DNA of 64,000 nt from JBAXPV01 sp037132075 (GCA_037132075.1 JBAXPV010000007.1:1-64000), one strand, 5' to 3'; numbered from the stretch's first letter, positions 1-9,093 are shown. Notes: generated by a model not told the origin, from the letters alone. A program made the numbers and translations.

Positions 1-101
1 AATATATGCAATACCATTTCATGATTGGGCATCAGTCGAATTGAATTGATAATATATTAATCTGGAAACTCATCATAATTTGTGGAATACTATCATGTAG
101 T

Positions 102-1040
102 TTGACCTGGCTGGTGCGTTCCTGGGCAATCAGGAAAGCGGTACTTGATCATCCTAATGAGAGAAGCTCTCACACTATCGCAACACCACGAGGCGGAGGA
201 ATCGCGCTTGCAATCAGCTGGTTTATCGGACTTATTGTCTTGTTTTGGCAAAATGGGATTCCGTCACCATTGTTCTTTGCATTGCTCTGTGGATTGCCGG
301 TCTCGGTGATAGGACTCATAGATGATATGATGACGATCACACCCAAAATCCGACTTCTGATTCAATTGGCTGCCGCAACTGCGGCAATCATTTTTTTAGG
401 CGGAATGCAACAGTTGGATTTGGGGTTTATGATGATTTCAATTCCTTTGGTACTAAGTATTGCTGCGGTTGTCGGAATCGTTTGGTTTACCAATCTGTTT
501 AACTTTCTCGATGGGATCGATGGATATATCAGCCTGGAAGTTATCTTTATTGGCCTGGCTGTTTATTTCTTGTTTGGTGCAGCATTGCCCTTACTGATGG
601 CTGCTGCTACACTGGGATTTTTATTGTGGAACTGGCAGCCGGCAAAGATCTTTATGGGAGATGTTGGCAGTACTCTGTTGGGCTTTTCTGTTGCTGTTTT
701 GGGGATATATTATCAGAATGTTAATTTGGTTTCAATCCCTGTTACATTGATTCTGACATCGGTTTTTTGGTTTGACGCGACAGTGACATTGTTCAGACGA
801 ATGCTGAATAAAGAGAGTCTTCATCTGGCACACCGGAAACATGCCTATCAGCGGATTGTACAGGCAGGATTTAGTCACCAGAAAACAGTGATCTGGGCGT
901 TTGTGCTGAATCTTTTTGGGCTGGGATTGGTGCTGATCGCCAATAGATATGCAAATTATGGATGTTTGTTTTTGCTCCTGGATTTGCTGATGCTGATGCT
1001 AGTGATGAAGTTTGTTGATGGGAAGAAAGCGTTTCGGTAG
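102..1040 (+). CDS. WecA/TagO/WbpL-like polyprenyl-phosphate sugar-phosphate transferase
   Basis: Polytopic inner-membrane enzyme of the MraY/WecA family, which moves a HexNAc-1-phosphate from a UDP-sugar to undecaprenyl phosphate and so starts glycan assembly. Visible family motifs: PNERSSH followed by TPRGGG near the N-terminus, the DD pair in GLIDDMM, NLFNFLDGIDGY, IFMGDVGS, and HRKHAYQR in the last cytoplasmic loop. Nine or more hydrophobic segments. The given start is a TTG, but the frame stays open back to a stop at 42-44 and the codons from about 54 encode a hydrophobic stretch (WKLIIICGILS) that looks like the missing first membrane helix. No in-frame ATG, GTG or TTG precedes it, so the true start is probably non-canonical (ATT at 45) or was lost. 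The sugar specificity cannot be read from sequence. It likely acts with the 1422-3377 dehydratase. Confidence 0.88.
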   Translation: MTWLVRSWAIRKAVLDHPNERSSHTIATPRGGGIALAISWFIGLIVLFWQNGIPSPLFFALLCGLPVSVIGLIDDMMTITPKIRLLIQLAAATAAIIFLGGMQQLDLGFMMISIPLVLSIAAVVGIVWFTNLFNFLDGIDGYISLEVIFIGLAVYFLFGAALPLLMAAATLGFLLWNWQPAKIFMGDVGSTLLGFSVAVLGIYYQNVNLVSIPVTLILTSVFWFDATVTLFRRMLNKESLHLAHRKHAYQRIVQAGFSHQKTVIWAFVLNLFGLGLVLIANRYANYGCLFLLLDLLMLMLVMKFVDGKKAFR

Positions 1041-1294
1041 CTGAGCACGAAACCGGATATGAGAGAACATGCTGTACTTATTCCAGACGACCTGTAAAAC
1101 TTGTTTTCCATGAAGTGTTTCCTGACCCAAAACAAGCAATTTCCTGGGAAAAACAAATCAAAGGTTGGTCAAGAAATAAGAAAAAAGCTTTGATTGATGG
1201 GGATTATGCCAAATTGCAAGAGTTTGCCATGTGTCTTAATGTTACTTCACAGATGCAGCATGGCATATATGCGCATCGGCACATTTGTAAATAA
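1040..1294 (+). pseudogene. GIY-YIG nuclease remnant (5' truncated)
   Basis: The frame beginning AEHETGYE and running through CTYSRRPVKLVFHEVF, PKQAISWEKQIKGWSR and NKKKALIDGDY to a stop at 1292-1294 matches the C-terminal two thirds of small GIY-YIG family proteins (UvrC-like N-terminal nuclease fold, usually 80-110 residues). The GIY...YIG strand pair and any start codon are missing, because the 5' end is replaced by the 3' end of the upstream glycosyltransferase gene. The family assignment is from memory of the conserved motifs (RRPVKLV, EKQIKGW, K-K-ALI). It is a dead fragment, not a functional gene. Confidence 0.72.
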
Positions 1295-1318
1295 TTAAAC
1301 AATTTAAGTATGTTTCTT

Positions 1319-1350
1319 CTTGTGTGTTGATTTGATTTTGTTTACGTTTG
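1319..1350 (+). promoter_or_regulatory. candidate Bacteroidota-type promoter before the CapD-like gene
   Basis: TACGTTTG at 1343-1350 fits the Bacteroidota -7 consensus TAnnTTTG, and a TTG at 1319-1321 lies 21 bases upstream as a possible -33 element. It sits 71 bases before the ATG at 1422, in the gap behind the nuclease remnant. Sequence match only. Confidence 0.35.
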
Positions 1351-1421
1351 TGGGAAAGTTAGTTCCTGTAGAAAAATTGCTTCGGTAGATATGTCTCCAT
1401 TGATATAATTTTAAAGTAATA

Positions 1422-3377
1422 ATGAAAAAGCGGTTTTACGATTTTGTTTCCGGCAGATATATGCCACGATGGCTGGTCCTGGTCTTCGACCTGAGCGTTG
1501 CGCTCATCACATTTTACATGGCTTATTTGTTGCGCTTCAACCTGGATATTATAGCAGCTGACAATGCCATTAACCTCGATGTATGGCTGCTGATCACCCC
1601 GGTATTTCTTTGTAGTTTCCTGATCATCAGGCCCTTTGCAGGTATCCTGAGACATAGTACAACCAGTGACGTGGTGAAAATCATCATCGCCATCAGTGCC
1701 GGGTCAATGTTTATTTTTACCGCCTCATTCCTGTCCAGGAGTTTTACACTTCCCCTGGTTTTTAATATTCCTTTGTCAGTGGTCATTATCCACTATGCCC
1801 TGGCGAACCTCGTGCTTGTAGCCTCGAGGCTGATCATCAAAACAGTTTTCCTGGATTATATGATGGAGAGACAGCGTCATAAGGACTTACACCAGGTGAT
1901 GATTTATGGCGCAGGTCAATTGGGACAAATTGCACGGGATGTTATGCTGGCTGATAGCATGACGCAGATAAACCTGGTGGGTTTTATCGACGACAATACT
2001 TTTTTGCAAGGGAAGCGATTGGGAGATATCCCTGTATATTCTCCTGAGAAAGCCTTTGGTAAAATTATTGATCAGTATAAAGTCAATGAGATCATCCTGG
2101 CGATCAGCAAGGATAAGATCAGCATGAAACGGAAGCGTGCGTTTATTGACCTCTGCCTGCAGCATAGCCTGGCGATCAAGGAAATCCCGCCTGTGCATAG
2201 CTGGATTAACGGGGAATTAAATCTGAAAATGATCCGTAAGGTTCGGATTGATGATCTTCTGGAGAGAGATGCGATAAAGTTAGATGTAAATAATATTCGT
2301 GAAGGGCTTCAGGAGTCGACGATACTTGTCACGGGTGGTGCCGGCTCTATCGGCTCAGAGATCGTGCGGCAATTGCTGGCTTTTCATGCAAAAAGAGTGA
2401 TATTGCTCGACCAGGCTGAGACACCGCTGTATGATATCAGGAATGAGATTTTAAGCAATCATCCCGACGCTCAGGTTGACCTGGTGATTGCCGACGTATC
2501 GAATCAGAATCGGCTTCGATCGGTGTTTGAGAAATTCAGGCCGGATATCGTCTTTAATGCCGCTGCCTACAAGCATGTCCCCATGATGGAAGATCATCCG
2601 TATGAGGCCATTAATATCAACGTACGGGGCACGAAATACCTGGCTGACCTGGCTGTGGAATTCGGGGTGAAGAAATTTGTGATGATTTCGACAGACAAGG
2701 CGGTGAATCCAACCAATGTGATGGGAGCCTCGAAACGGATCTGTGAGATGTACATTCAGTCTCTGGTGCATCAGAATGGAATAAAGACTCAGTTTATCAC
2801 GACACGTTTTGGCAATGTGCTGGGATCAAATGGATCAGTGGTGCCTATGTTTAAGAAACAGATCGAAGAAGGCGGGCCGATTACGGTCACGCATCCCAAG
2901 ATCACCCGTTATTTCATGACGATCCCAGAGGCTTGTCAGCTCGTCCTGGAAGCTGGCTTTATGGGCAAAGGCGGTGAGATTTACCTCTTCGACATGGGTG
3001 AGCCGGTTGTGATCTATGAGATGGCCAAGAAAATGATCAGGCTATCAGGGCTTACCTACAAAAAGGATATTGATATTGTATTCACCGGATTACGCCCGGG
3101 AGAGAAGTTATACGAAGAACTCCTGGCGACTGCAGAAGATACCCTCCCGACGCACAATGAGAAAATCATGATCAGCAATGTCGTGGTTCACGAATATGAC
3201 AAGGTGAATGCACAGATCACAGCGATGCTCGAAGCCCTGGATCAGGAGACTGACGAAGCGCTTGTAAGCAGGATGAAAGAGATCGTCCCGGAATATGTGT
3301 CGGAGAACTCGAGGTTTTGTTCTCTGGATGGGAAGGGTTTGGAGTTAGGAGTTAGTGGGGGGGCGCCTAAATTCTAA
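1422..3377 (+). CDS. CapD/FlaA1-like membrane nucleotide-sugar epimerase/dehydratase
   Basis: Inner-membrane SDR-type enzyme of the WbpM/CapD/FlaA1 group, which converts UDP-GlcNAc-type substrates by 4,6-dehydration or epimerisation. Four hydrophobic segments lie in roughly residues 15-135. A first Rossmann-like domain (IYGAGQLG) occupies about 155-290. The catalytic SDR domain starts near 303 with TGGAGSIGSEI, followed by NAAAYKHVPMME, the ISTDKAVNPTNVMGASKR segment characteristic of this group, and GLRPGEKLYEEL. At 651 residues it has the usual length of the long, membrane-anchored form. The last 20 or so residues (after VSENSRF) look unrelated to the family and may reflect 3' drift into intergenic repeat sequence. 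With the upstream transferase it probably makes the first sugar of an envelope glycan. Confidence 0.93.
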   Translation: MKKRFYDFVSGRYMPRWLVLVFDLSVALITFYMAYLLRFNLDIIAADNAINLDVWLLITPVFLCSFLIIRPFAGILRHSTTSDVVKIIIAISAGSMFIFTASFLSRSFTLPLVFNIPLSVVIIHYALANLVLVASRLIIKTVFLDYMMERQRHKDLHQVMIYGAGQLGQIARDVMLADSMTQINLVGFIDDNTFLQGKRLGDIPVYSPEKAFGKIIDQYKVNEIILAISKDKISMKRKRAFIDLCLQHSLAIKEIPPVHSWINGELNLKMIRKVRIDDLLERDAIKLDVNNIREGLQESTILVTGGAGSIGSEIVRQLLAFHAKRVILLDQAETPLYDIRNEILSNHPDAQVDLVIADVSNQNRLRSVFEKFRPDIVFNAAAYKHVPMMEDHPYEAININVRGTKYLADLAVEFGVKKFVMISTDKAVNPTNVMGASKRICEMYIQSLVHQNGIKTQFITTRFGNVLGSNGSVVPMFKKQIEEGGPITVTHPKITRYFMTIPEACQLVLEAGFMGKGGEIYLFDMGEPVVIYEMAKKMIRLSGLTYKKDIDIVFTGLRPGEKLYEELLATAEDTLPTHNEKIMISNVVVHEYDKVNAQITAMLEALDQETDEALVSRMKEIVPEYVSENSRFCSLDGKGLELGVSGGAPKF

Positions 3378-3458
3378 TCACAGTGAAGAAGGTTCTGGGG
3401 GCAAATAAAATCCCTCATCAGATTTACGAGTTCCCAAACGTCTAAGGTTTTTATAAAT

Positions 3459-3524
3459 CCCTGCGCCCTTGTGCCTTTGCGAGAAAGAAAAACATCTCAC
3501 GCAGAGGCGCAAGGACGCATGGAG
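3459..3524. repeat. imperfect palindromic intergenic repeat, CTTTGCG family
   Basis: The left arm (3459-3484, CCCTGCGCCCTTGTGCCTTTG followed by CGAGA) pairs imperfectly with the right arm (3496-3523, containing GCAGAGGCGCAAGGACGCAT) around an A-rich loop. Words of the type GCGCCTTTGCGAGA are common intergenic repeats in Bacteroidota genomes. The rest of the 225-base gap (3378-3602) holds no convincing gene. Confidence 0.6.
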
Positions 3525-3602
3525 TTTTTATTTTAGGATAGTTTTCTCAAGATAGGGAATTAGTTTCCCGGCGACATCTTTAAAATCCTAACAATTTGTA
3601 AT

Positions 3603-5207
3603 TTGGTCCTTGTGAAAATTTCTGATGACAGTCGGGTAAATACTTTTGAAAGCTTTATAAATCAAGGCAATTCCTTATTTAAGGATCAAGCTCTTTGTAT
3701 AGGTTCTGCAAGCGATGTGATTTTAAGTTATCGTCAATGCCTTGATTTAATTAAACGTGCTTCAGCAAAGCTTTCGGAAGCGGGAATTATGAAAGGAGAT
3801 AAGGTGCTTAGTTATACACCTTTGTCTTTAGAGTCTGTTTTATTGTGTTGGGCTTGTTTATATTGTGGCGTAATTTTCGTTCCGGTTGATCATAATTGGC
3901 CAAAGATCCTGCTTACATTAATATTAGATGAAACGTCTCCAAAACTAATCCTAACAGATTCTGTTCGGATTAATAATGTTCAAAGGAAGGAGATTAATCC
4001 CAAGATTTTGCTTGTGCAAGCTGAGATTTTAGGCAATAGTCCTCTTTTTCTAGAGTGGATTGGAAATGAAACCGAAGCTGATGTTATGCCTCAAGCAATA
4101 GTTGAAAGCAATGATCTTGCAGTAATCCTATATACTTCCGGGTCAACAGGAATTCCTAAAGGTGTTATGTTATCACAAGAGGCATTGCTTAATAGTGGAG
4201 CCTTGTTTGCAGCGCATTTTGGGTGGGTGCGTGGAGACATTTTTCTAAACCTGGGTGACTTACATTCCATGAGTGGATTTAGGAATACTTGTTTGGCGCC
4301 TGTACATGCAGGCGCTTCTTTTATCATTGCCACTGAGACAGAAAGAAATAATGTGTTGTCTGTTCAGGATTTGGTGGAAAAATTCAGGGTTCATTATCTT
4401 GGTGTTGCCCCGACAATGGTTCGCCAGATGAACATTGTCTATTCCGAATCCAGGAAAAATAAACTATCATCGATAAAAGCGATACTTTGTACCGGAGGAA
4501 TGCTTGCTAAAGATCAGCTTACAGCATTCTATGAGCAATATGAAAAGCCAATATTGAATTATTACGGTTTGACAGAAACAGCTGGTATTTGTTTGGGGCA
4601 AAAGGTTGACTCCTTTAATCCACATGACAACAGTATTGGAATAGCAATTGGATGCGAACTTAAAATATTGACAGATCCTGAAATGAATAGTGACAATGAC
4701 TTTGGAGAATTGTTGGTTAAAAGTGATCAGTTAATGCGTGGGTATTATGGTAAAGAATTGGAAACAGATGAAGTATTGAAAGAGGGCTGGTTTTATAGTG
4801 GTGATATTGTGCAAAAAAGGGAGGATGGCTATTATGAGCTCCGGGGAAGGTCGCGCAATATTATAAAAAGCATCAGTTCTGAGTTGATTTATCTGGAGGA
4901 AGTTGAGCTCGCAATAGAAGCGATCCCTTTTGTTAGCGAGTGCTGTTGCTGTAGTTTTGCTCAAAATGAAGAAGATGAGAAAATGATCGCCTTTGTCGTA
5001 ATACAGGATGATTTGGAATTAACTTTACAAGAACTTACAAATAGAATTAGATTAGCTTTAACAGAGAAATTAGGCAAAAACAGATTGCCCTGGTGTTATT
5101 ATTATATAGATAGTTTCCCACGGAATAGCAGTGGTAAGATACTGAGACCAGAACTAAAAGAAATTTTAAATGGATTTATTGAATCACATCGGAAAGGATA
5201 TTTTTAA
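3603..5207 (+). CDS. ANL-superfamily AMP-forming ligase (DltA-like)
   Basis: Cytoplasmic acid-activating enzyme of the acyl-CoA synthetase/NRPS adenylation family. It makes an acyl-adenylate and normally passes the acyl group to a thiol such as a carrier-protein phosphopantetheine. Seen: phosphate-binding loop LYTSGSTGIPKG near residue 180, YYGLTETAG (A5), YSGDIVQKREDGYYELRGRS (A7-A8 hinge), and the C-terminal lysine in NSSGKILRPEL near 509, so both domains are complete. The start is TTG at 3603; GTG at 3612 is equally possible and no ATG is available. The next gene begins inside its 3' end, so the two are translationally coupled. In this operon it may supply an activated acyl or amino acid to the carrier domain of the next protein. 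The substrate cannot be predicted by eye. Confidence 0.87.
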   Translation: MVLVKISDDSRVNTFESFINQGNSLFKDQALCIGSASDVILSYRQCLDLIKRASAKLSEAGIMKGDKVLSYTPLSLESVLLCWACLYCGVIFVPVDHNWPKILLTLILDETSPKLILTDSVRINNVQRKEINPKILLVQAEILGNSPLFLEWIGNETEADVMPQAIVESNDLAVILYTSGSTGIPKGVMLSQEALLNSGALFAAHFGWVRGDIFLNLGDLHSMSGFRNTCLAPVHAGASFIIATETERNNVLSVQDLVEKFRVHYLGVAPTMVRQMNIVYSESRKNKLSSIKAILCTGGMLAKDQLTAFYEQYEKPILNYYGLTETAGICLGQKVDSFNPHDNSIGIAIGCELKILTDPEMNSDNDFGELLVKSDQLMRGYYGKELETDEVLKEGWFYSGDIVQKREDGYYELRGRSRNIIKSISSELIYLEEVELAIEAIPFVSECCCCSFAQNEEDEKMIAFVVIQDDLELTLQELTNRIRLALTEKLGKNRLPWCYYYIDSFPRNSSGKILRPELKEILNGFIESHRKGYF

Positions 5208-7005
5208 TGAGGCATTTCATCAAAAGGGAAACAAGATTTTTGTCGATTTTGGTGATCGGAAATTAAGCTATGGCGCATTTAGAACTGAGCTTAGAAAATA
5301 TACCACATATTTCAGGAACGAGGGTCTTACAGCAGGACAAAGAGTTGTAATCTCCTCAAGAGATGAATATTTTATATGTTGTTTTTATCTTTCTTTGATT
5401 GCCAACGGCATAACAGTCATCCTGCTTGACCCAGACAGCGGGACTGAGCGGGCCAAGGCAATCGTGAATCATACCAAGGCATCCTTTCTTTTTTTGGATG
5501 CAGAGATTCAGGAGTTATGGGAAATTCCTGTTGATCAAGACATCCGAGTGATTCCTATTCAGCAGGCCACAGCTGCTAATGTATTTCGGAAGTTATTGCA
5601 GAAGGGAAAATCTCAAAATATATTATTCCCGCAATGTGTCGAAAGGCTTGCCGAATCTGACTTTATCCCTCCGGAGGATCCCGAATCAGACGCGTATATT
5701 TTGTATACGTCAGGAACAACATCTGCACCAAAAGGAGTCCGTATTTCATACAGGGCCTTGTTGTCACACCTGGACAGCCTTTCCCGGGTTTACCAGATGG
5801 ATCATGACTCAAAGATCTTCAACAACCTGATACTCTCGCATGCTGATGGAATTGTCCAGGGTCCTTTGCTGGCATTGTACAATGCAGGGACATTATACCG
5901 GCCTTTCCCATTTTCCATTCAAAATATTGAAGATGCATTCGATATAATATATCGTGAGAAGATAAATTATTGGATAATGGTTCCAACGATGATGGCTTTG
6001 ATATACCAGTTCAAAAAGGACGATAAGGATTGCCTGGATCAAGCAGGTTTTCGAAATGTTATTTCCTGTGGTGCAAAATTGGATGCTGTTTTATGGAAAC
6101 AGTTTGGGGAGAAATTTAACACCAGGATCATTAACGTTTATGGATTAACTGAAACGGTAACCGGTGGAATATATGCAGGACATGATGATAAATCAAATAT
6201 AATTGGAAGTATTGGGAATGCTGTTGATTGTGACATCAGAATATCAGGTATTCACGATGAAGAAATGGGCATTAACGAGACCGGAGAACTATGGATACGT
6301 GGCAGTTTGCTGATGAGCGGATACCTGGATGCTCCTGAAGCCAACCAGGAGGTTTTTGAGGGAGCATGGCTAAAAACCGGGGATATTGGTTACCTGGGTG
6401 AGGATGGGTGTTACAGATTGACAGGGCGGAAGAAGCTAATCATCATCTCGGGTGGCGTTAATATTTTTCCGGAAGAGGTAAGCGAGATTATCCGTACACA
6501 TCCTGCAGTCCAGGATGCAGTGACTTTTGGCATTGAGGACGGGATTTGGGGAGAAATTGTTGCCGCAGCATTGGTTATCAGGGAAAACATAAAGCTTAGT
6601 AATGAAGAAATTGTAGCGTTTTGCCGGGAACATATGGAGGAACAGAAGGTACCTTCCAGGGTCTATTTCCTGGAGGCCCTGCCTTATGGAAGATCCGGCA
6701 AAGTACAAATGCAATTGCTAAGAGAAAAAGTACTTCAAACGGCTGACAATGGGGTTTCCGAGGCTGAGCCAGTTCAGACATTTCTGCAAATTGTTTCCAA
6801 AATTCTTCAATTGCCGCTACACGATCTCAATATGGATCTGCGGTTTGACAACAGTCGTGCCTGGGATTCTATTTCGCACCTTATGTTGGTTGTAGCCATG
6901 GAAAAACACTATCAAATCGAATTTACAGCCCTTGAAGTGATGAACGTTAAAAGCCTTGCTGATTTGTTTTCAATTATAAAAGGAAAGCAGTTTGAAGCAA
7001 ACTGA
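5170..7005 (+). CDS. ANL AMP-forming ligase fused to acyl carrier protein (DltA-DltC-like)
   Basis: Residues 1 to about 520 form a second ANL ligase: LYTSGTTSAPKGVRIS (phosphate loop), NVYGLTETVTGG, WLKTGDIGYLGEDGCYRLTG and the A10 lysine in YGRSGKVQMQLL. Residues about 530-611 form a carrier domain with WDSISHL; Ser567 is the predicted phosphopantetheine site. A ligase and its carrier in one chain is equivalent to DltA plus DltC of the D-alanylation system. The ATG at 5170 overlaps the upstream ligase by 38 bases, and the downstream SGNH gene overlaps its 3' end by 14 bases. Two tandem ligases with one carrier is odd: either both load the same carrier with different acids, or the first acts on something else. 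Confidence 0.9.
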   Translation: MDLLNHIGKDIFNEAFHQKGNKIFVDFGDRKLSYGAFRTELRKYTTYFRNEGLTAGQRVVISSRDEYFICCFYLSLIANGITVILLDPDSGTERAKAIVNHTKASFLFLDAEIQELWEIPVDQDIRVIPIQQATAANVFRKLLQKGKSQNILFPQCVERLAESDFIPPEDPESDAYILYTSGTTSAPKGVRISYRALLSHLDSLSRVYQMDHDSKIFNNLILSHADGIVQGPLLALYNAGTLYRPFPFSIQNIEDAFDIIYREKINYWIMVPTMMALIYQFKKDDKDCLDQAGFRNVISCGAKLDAVLWKQFGEKFNTRIINVYGLTETVTGGIYAGHDDKSNIIGSIGNAVDCDIRISGIHDEEMGINETGELWIRGSLLMSGYLDAPEANQEVFEGAWLKTGDIGYLGEDGCYRLTGRKKLIIISGGVNIFPEEVSEIIRTHPAVQDAVTFGIEDGIWGEIVAAALVIRENIKLSNEEIVAFCREHMEEQKVPSRVYFLEALPYGRSGKVQMQLLREKVLQTADNGVSEAEPVQTFLQIVSKILQLPLHDLNMDLRFDNSRAWDSISHLMLVVAMEKHYQIEFTALEVMNVKSLADLFSIIKGKQFEAN

Positions 7006-7912
7006 ACAAAAGACCGGAATGCCGCTCTTTCTGTGGCTGGTAAGCGTACTCGTTGCAACAGGATTTCTTGTTTCTGCTTTTTTTTTACTTCAGTTCCGCG
7101 ACAAAGAATTAGGTATAAAAGGTGTGCAAAATGTCACTGTAACTCAATACACTAATGCCGGAAATGACAGTCTGGACGGGTATTTCCTTGGGACTTCCCT
7201 GACAAGTTGCGCCTTAATTCAATATAGAGCCCTGGATAGCCTGATTCGCATTCGGAAAGAAAAATTCAGGTATAAGTTTTTAATCGCACCTGGAGCGACC
7301 CTTAAAGATTATAATTACACAATTGATGAAATCAGAAGGTTGAGACCCAAATGTCTTTTTATAGAATCAAATACCGCATGTGTAGATATGAGTGGGCAGG
7401 ACTCATGGAGTATGATCAATTTTAGGATCAGGATGGCCAGGGTTCCGGTTTATTTATTTGGGATGGGTTTTAATGCGTTGCATCTGTTTAAAAGTTATGT
7501 TCCGGCCGATTTTGCTGAACGGCATCGAAAAAAAATCTATTTGGATGAACAGAATCTATTAGACGACTTTGAAGTTGGGAAACGCTTCAGGGTAAGAGAT
7601 CCCGGGGAATTCCCTCTTTGGGAGAATTTTTTTAAGGAAGCAGGAAGTTTGGGGATTAAAATTTATTTTCTTGATTTGCCCCGTTCCATGGAAGCGGAGC
7701 ATGGCCTGCCACGAAAATTTTCCGAAAAATTTAAAACCCATATTGCAACATATAATAAACAGTATCATATAGAATATATTCATTTCCCAATCCCTTTGAG
7801 AAGGGAAGCTTACTTCATTGACCGGGCTCATTTTAACAGATCGGGAAGTAAAATATACAGCATGTGGTTGACCCACGAATTCGAAACCAGGAAAATAATA
7901 ACAAGGAGATAA
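6992..7912 (+). CDS. membrane-anchored SGNH/DltD-like protein
   Basis: Single N-terminal membrane helix (about residues 11-34) followed by a periplasmic domain. GTSLT with Ser69 resembles the catalytic-serine block of SGNH/DltD-type proteins. Near the C-terminus, IDRAHFNRSG supplies Asp277-x-x-His280, the usual second SGNH block. In dlt and alginate systems such proteins act with an MBOAT partner in the final O-acyl transfer to the polymer. The start is TTG at 6992 (overlapping the ligase gene); ATG at 7019 would shorten the cytoplasmic tail by nine residues without loss of the helix. The stop overlaps the MBOAT start as TAATG. The family call rests on motifs and context because overall similarity to DltD is low. 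Confidence 0.72.
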   Translation: MKQTEQKTGMPLFLWLVSVLVATGFLVSAFFLLQFRDKELGIKGVQNVTVTQYTNAGNDSLDGYFLGTSLTSCALIQYRALDSLIRIRKEKFRYKFLIAPGATLKDYNYTIDEIRRLRPKCLFIESNTACVDMSGQDSWSMINFRIRMARVPVYLFGMGFNALHLFKSYVPADFAERHRKKIYLDEQNLLDDFEVGKRFRVRDPGEFPLWENFFKEAGSLGIKIYFLDLPRSMEAEHGLPRKFSEKFKTHIATYNKQYHIEYIHFPIPLRREAYFIDRAHFNRSGSKIYSMWLTHEFETRKIITRR

Positions 7913-9021
7913 TGGATTTTGTTTCTTACATATATTTAGCTTGGATTCTATTGTTTGCAGGGTTTGCATGGATTCCTTCATACAAATATAGTCCGTATGT
8001 TTTTGCAGTTTTTGGGATTGTTTTTATTATGATCGCATCCCCGATTTCGGCTGCGGTATTGCTTGCTGAATCCACGCTGGCTTTCGTTGTTGCCCGAAGA
8101 CATTCTCTTTCACATTGGAGCAGTACTTTTATCAGTGTTTTGTTTGTCTTTTCAGCTTTTCTTTTGTGTAAGTACTTTGCATTAAAAGGGATGTTTGCAT
8201 TACCAATTGGAATTTCCTATTTTACTTTCAGGCTGATACATTATCTCCAGGAAGCCTACAGGCAAAAGCTCAGACAACATACGTTTCCGGAGTTTATGGC
8301 TTATATGACCTTCTTCCCGACTTTCCTGGTAGGGCCGATCAATCTGTTCCCGGATTTTTTAGTCAATTTGCGCAGACGGAAATGGGATAGCCACGAATTC
8401 TCCCGGGGACTGGAAAGGCTTGTCTATGGCTACGCCCAGTTGATAATCATCGGGAATTATTTGCTTAATTATTTATTAAAGGCCTGGGTCAACACGAACC
8501 TGCAAAATACAGGAACGATGACGACTTTGGTCATTCATTCTGTTCAACTTTGGCTCGATTTGTATATTCGCTTTTCTGCTTATAGTAGTATTGCCATTGG
8601 GATCGCTGCAATGGCGGGTTTCAGCGTACCGGAAAATTTTCGTTATCCATTTCTGGCAAGCAACATCCGTGATTTCTGGCAACGATGGCATATGTCACTG
8701 ACAAATTGGTGCAGAGATTATATATTCATACCGCTTGCTTCCCACAGCAGAAACGCATTTCTTGCCATCGTTGCCACGATGATCACAATAGGCGTTTGGC
8801 ATGAATTGAGTTTTCGTTATATATTGTGGGGCATTTATCATGCTCTTGGGATTATATTCTATGAGAATTATGCACGTTTTACAAAGGGGAGATTTCCGGA
8901 TCGTAAAAGATTAACGATGATTAGAAAGGCTGTTGGAATGATTATAACGCTTGTTTTTGTGATTATGAGTTTCCCGCTTACGACAATAATTAACGATTAT
9001 ATAATGAGTTTTGTACGATGA
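7912..9021 (+). CDS. MBOAT-family O-acyltransferase (DltB/AlgI-like)
   Basis: Polytopic inner-membrane acyltransferase of 369 residues. Seen: PIGISYFTF, FFPTFLVGPI, FWQRWHMSLTNW with His260, and GVWHE with His297 followed by GIYHALG with His310, the histidine region of the MBOAT active site. The ATG at 7912 shares its A with the upstream stop (TAATG) and has AGGAG seven bases before it, a strong ribosome site that decides the start over a GTG at 7864. Length is close to Gram-positive DltB and shorter than AlgI. Unlike AlgI, it lacks a C-terminal aromatic FxYxxF-type tail; that motif is instead on the next small protein. Predicted role: carry an acyl group from the cytoplasmic carrier protein across the membrane to a periplasmic acceptor. 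Confidence 0.93.
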   Translation: MDFVSYIYLAWILLFAGFAWIPSYKYSPYVFAVFGIVFIMIASPISAAVLLAESTLAFVVARRHSLSHWSSTFISVLFVFSAFLLCKYFALKGMFALPIGISYFTFRLIHYLQEAYRQKLRQHTFPEFMAYMTFFPTFLVGPINLFPDFLVNLRRRKWDSHEFSRGLERLVYGYAQLIIIGNYLLNYLLKAWVNTNLQNTGTMTTLVIHSVQLWLDLYIRFSAYSSIAIGIAAMAGFSVPENFRYPFLASNIRDFWQRWHMSLTNWCRDYIFIPLASHSRNAFLAIVATMITIGVWHELSFRYILWGIYHALGIIFYENYARFTKGRFPDRKRLTMIRKAVGMIITLVFVIMSFPLTTIINDYIMSFVR

Positions 9022-9058
9022 TGAATTTGAATTATTTTATCGTTACTCATGGTTTTGG

Positions 9059-9093
9059 ACGGTCGTCCTTCGATTCCGCTCAGGATGGCTAAG
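9059..9093. repeat. half of a dispersed GTCCTTCGA...CTCAGGA intergenic repeat
   Basis: GTCCTTCGATTCCGCTCAGG followed by ATGGC matches a repeat word familiar from many bacterial intergenic regions, which is often read as a spurious SFDSAQDG peptide. Only one arm is present here. It sits in the 102-base gap between the MBOAT gene and the microprotein gene. Confidence 0.45.

Noticed and set aside
3..44. Possible 3' end of a gene entering from the left (13 codons ending at TGA 42-44)
   Set aside because: Too short to recognise; listed only because it bounds the start of the first gene.
3528..3592. Minus-strand fragment reading DFKDVAGKLIPYLEKTILK before a stop
   Set aside because: Looks protein-like but is 19 codons between stops; could be a gene relic, with no family recognised.
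7864..7911. GTG-started N-terminal extension of the MBOAT protein
   Set aside because: Encodes a hydrophilic Asn-rich stretch inside the SGNH gene; ATG at 7912 has a strong AGGAG and begins at the first membrane helix.
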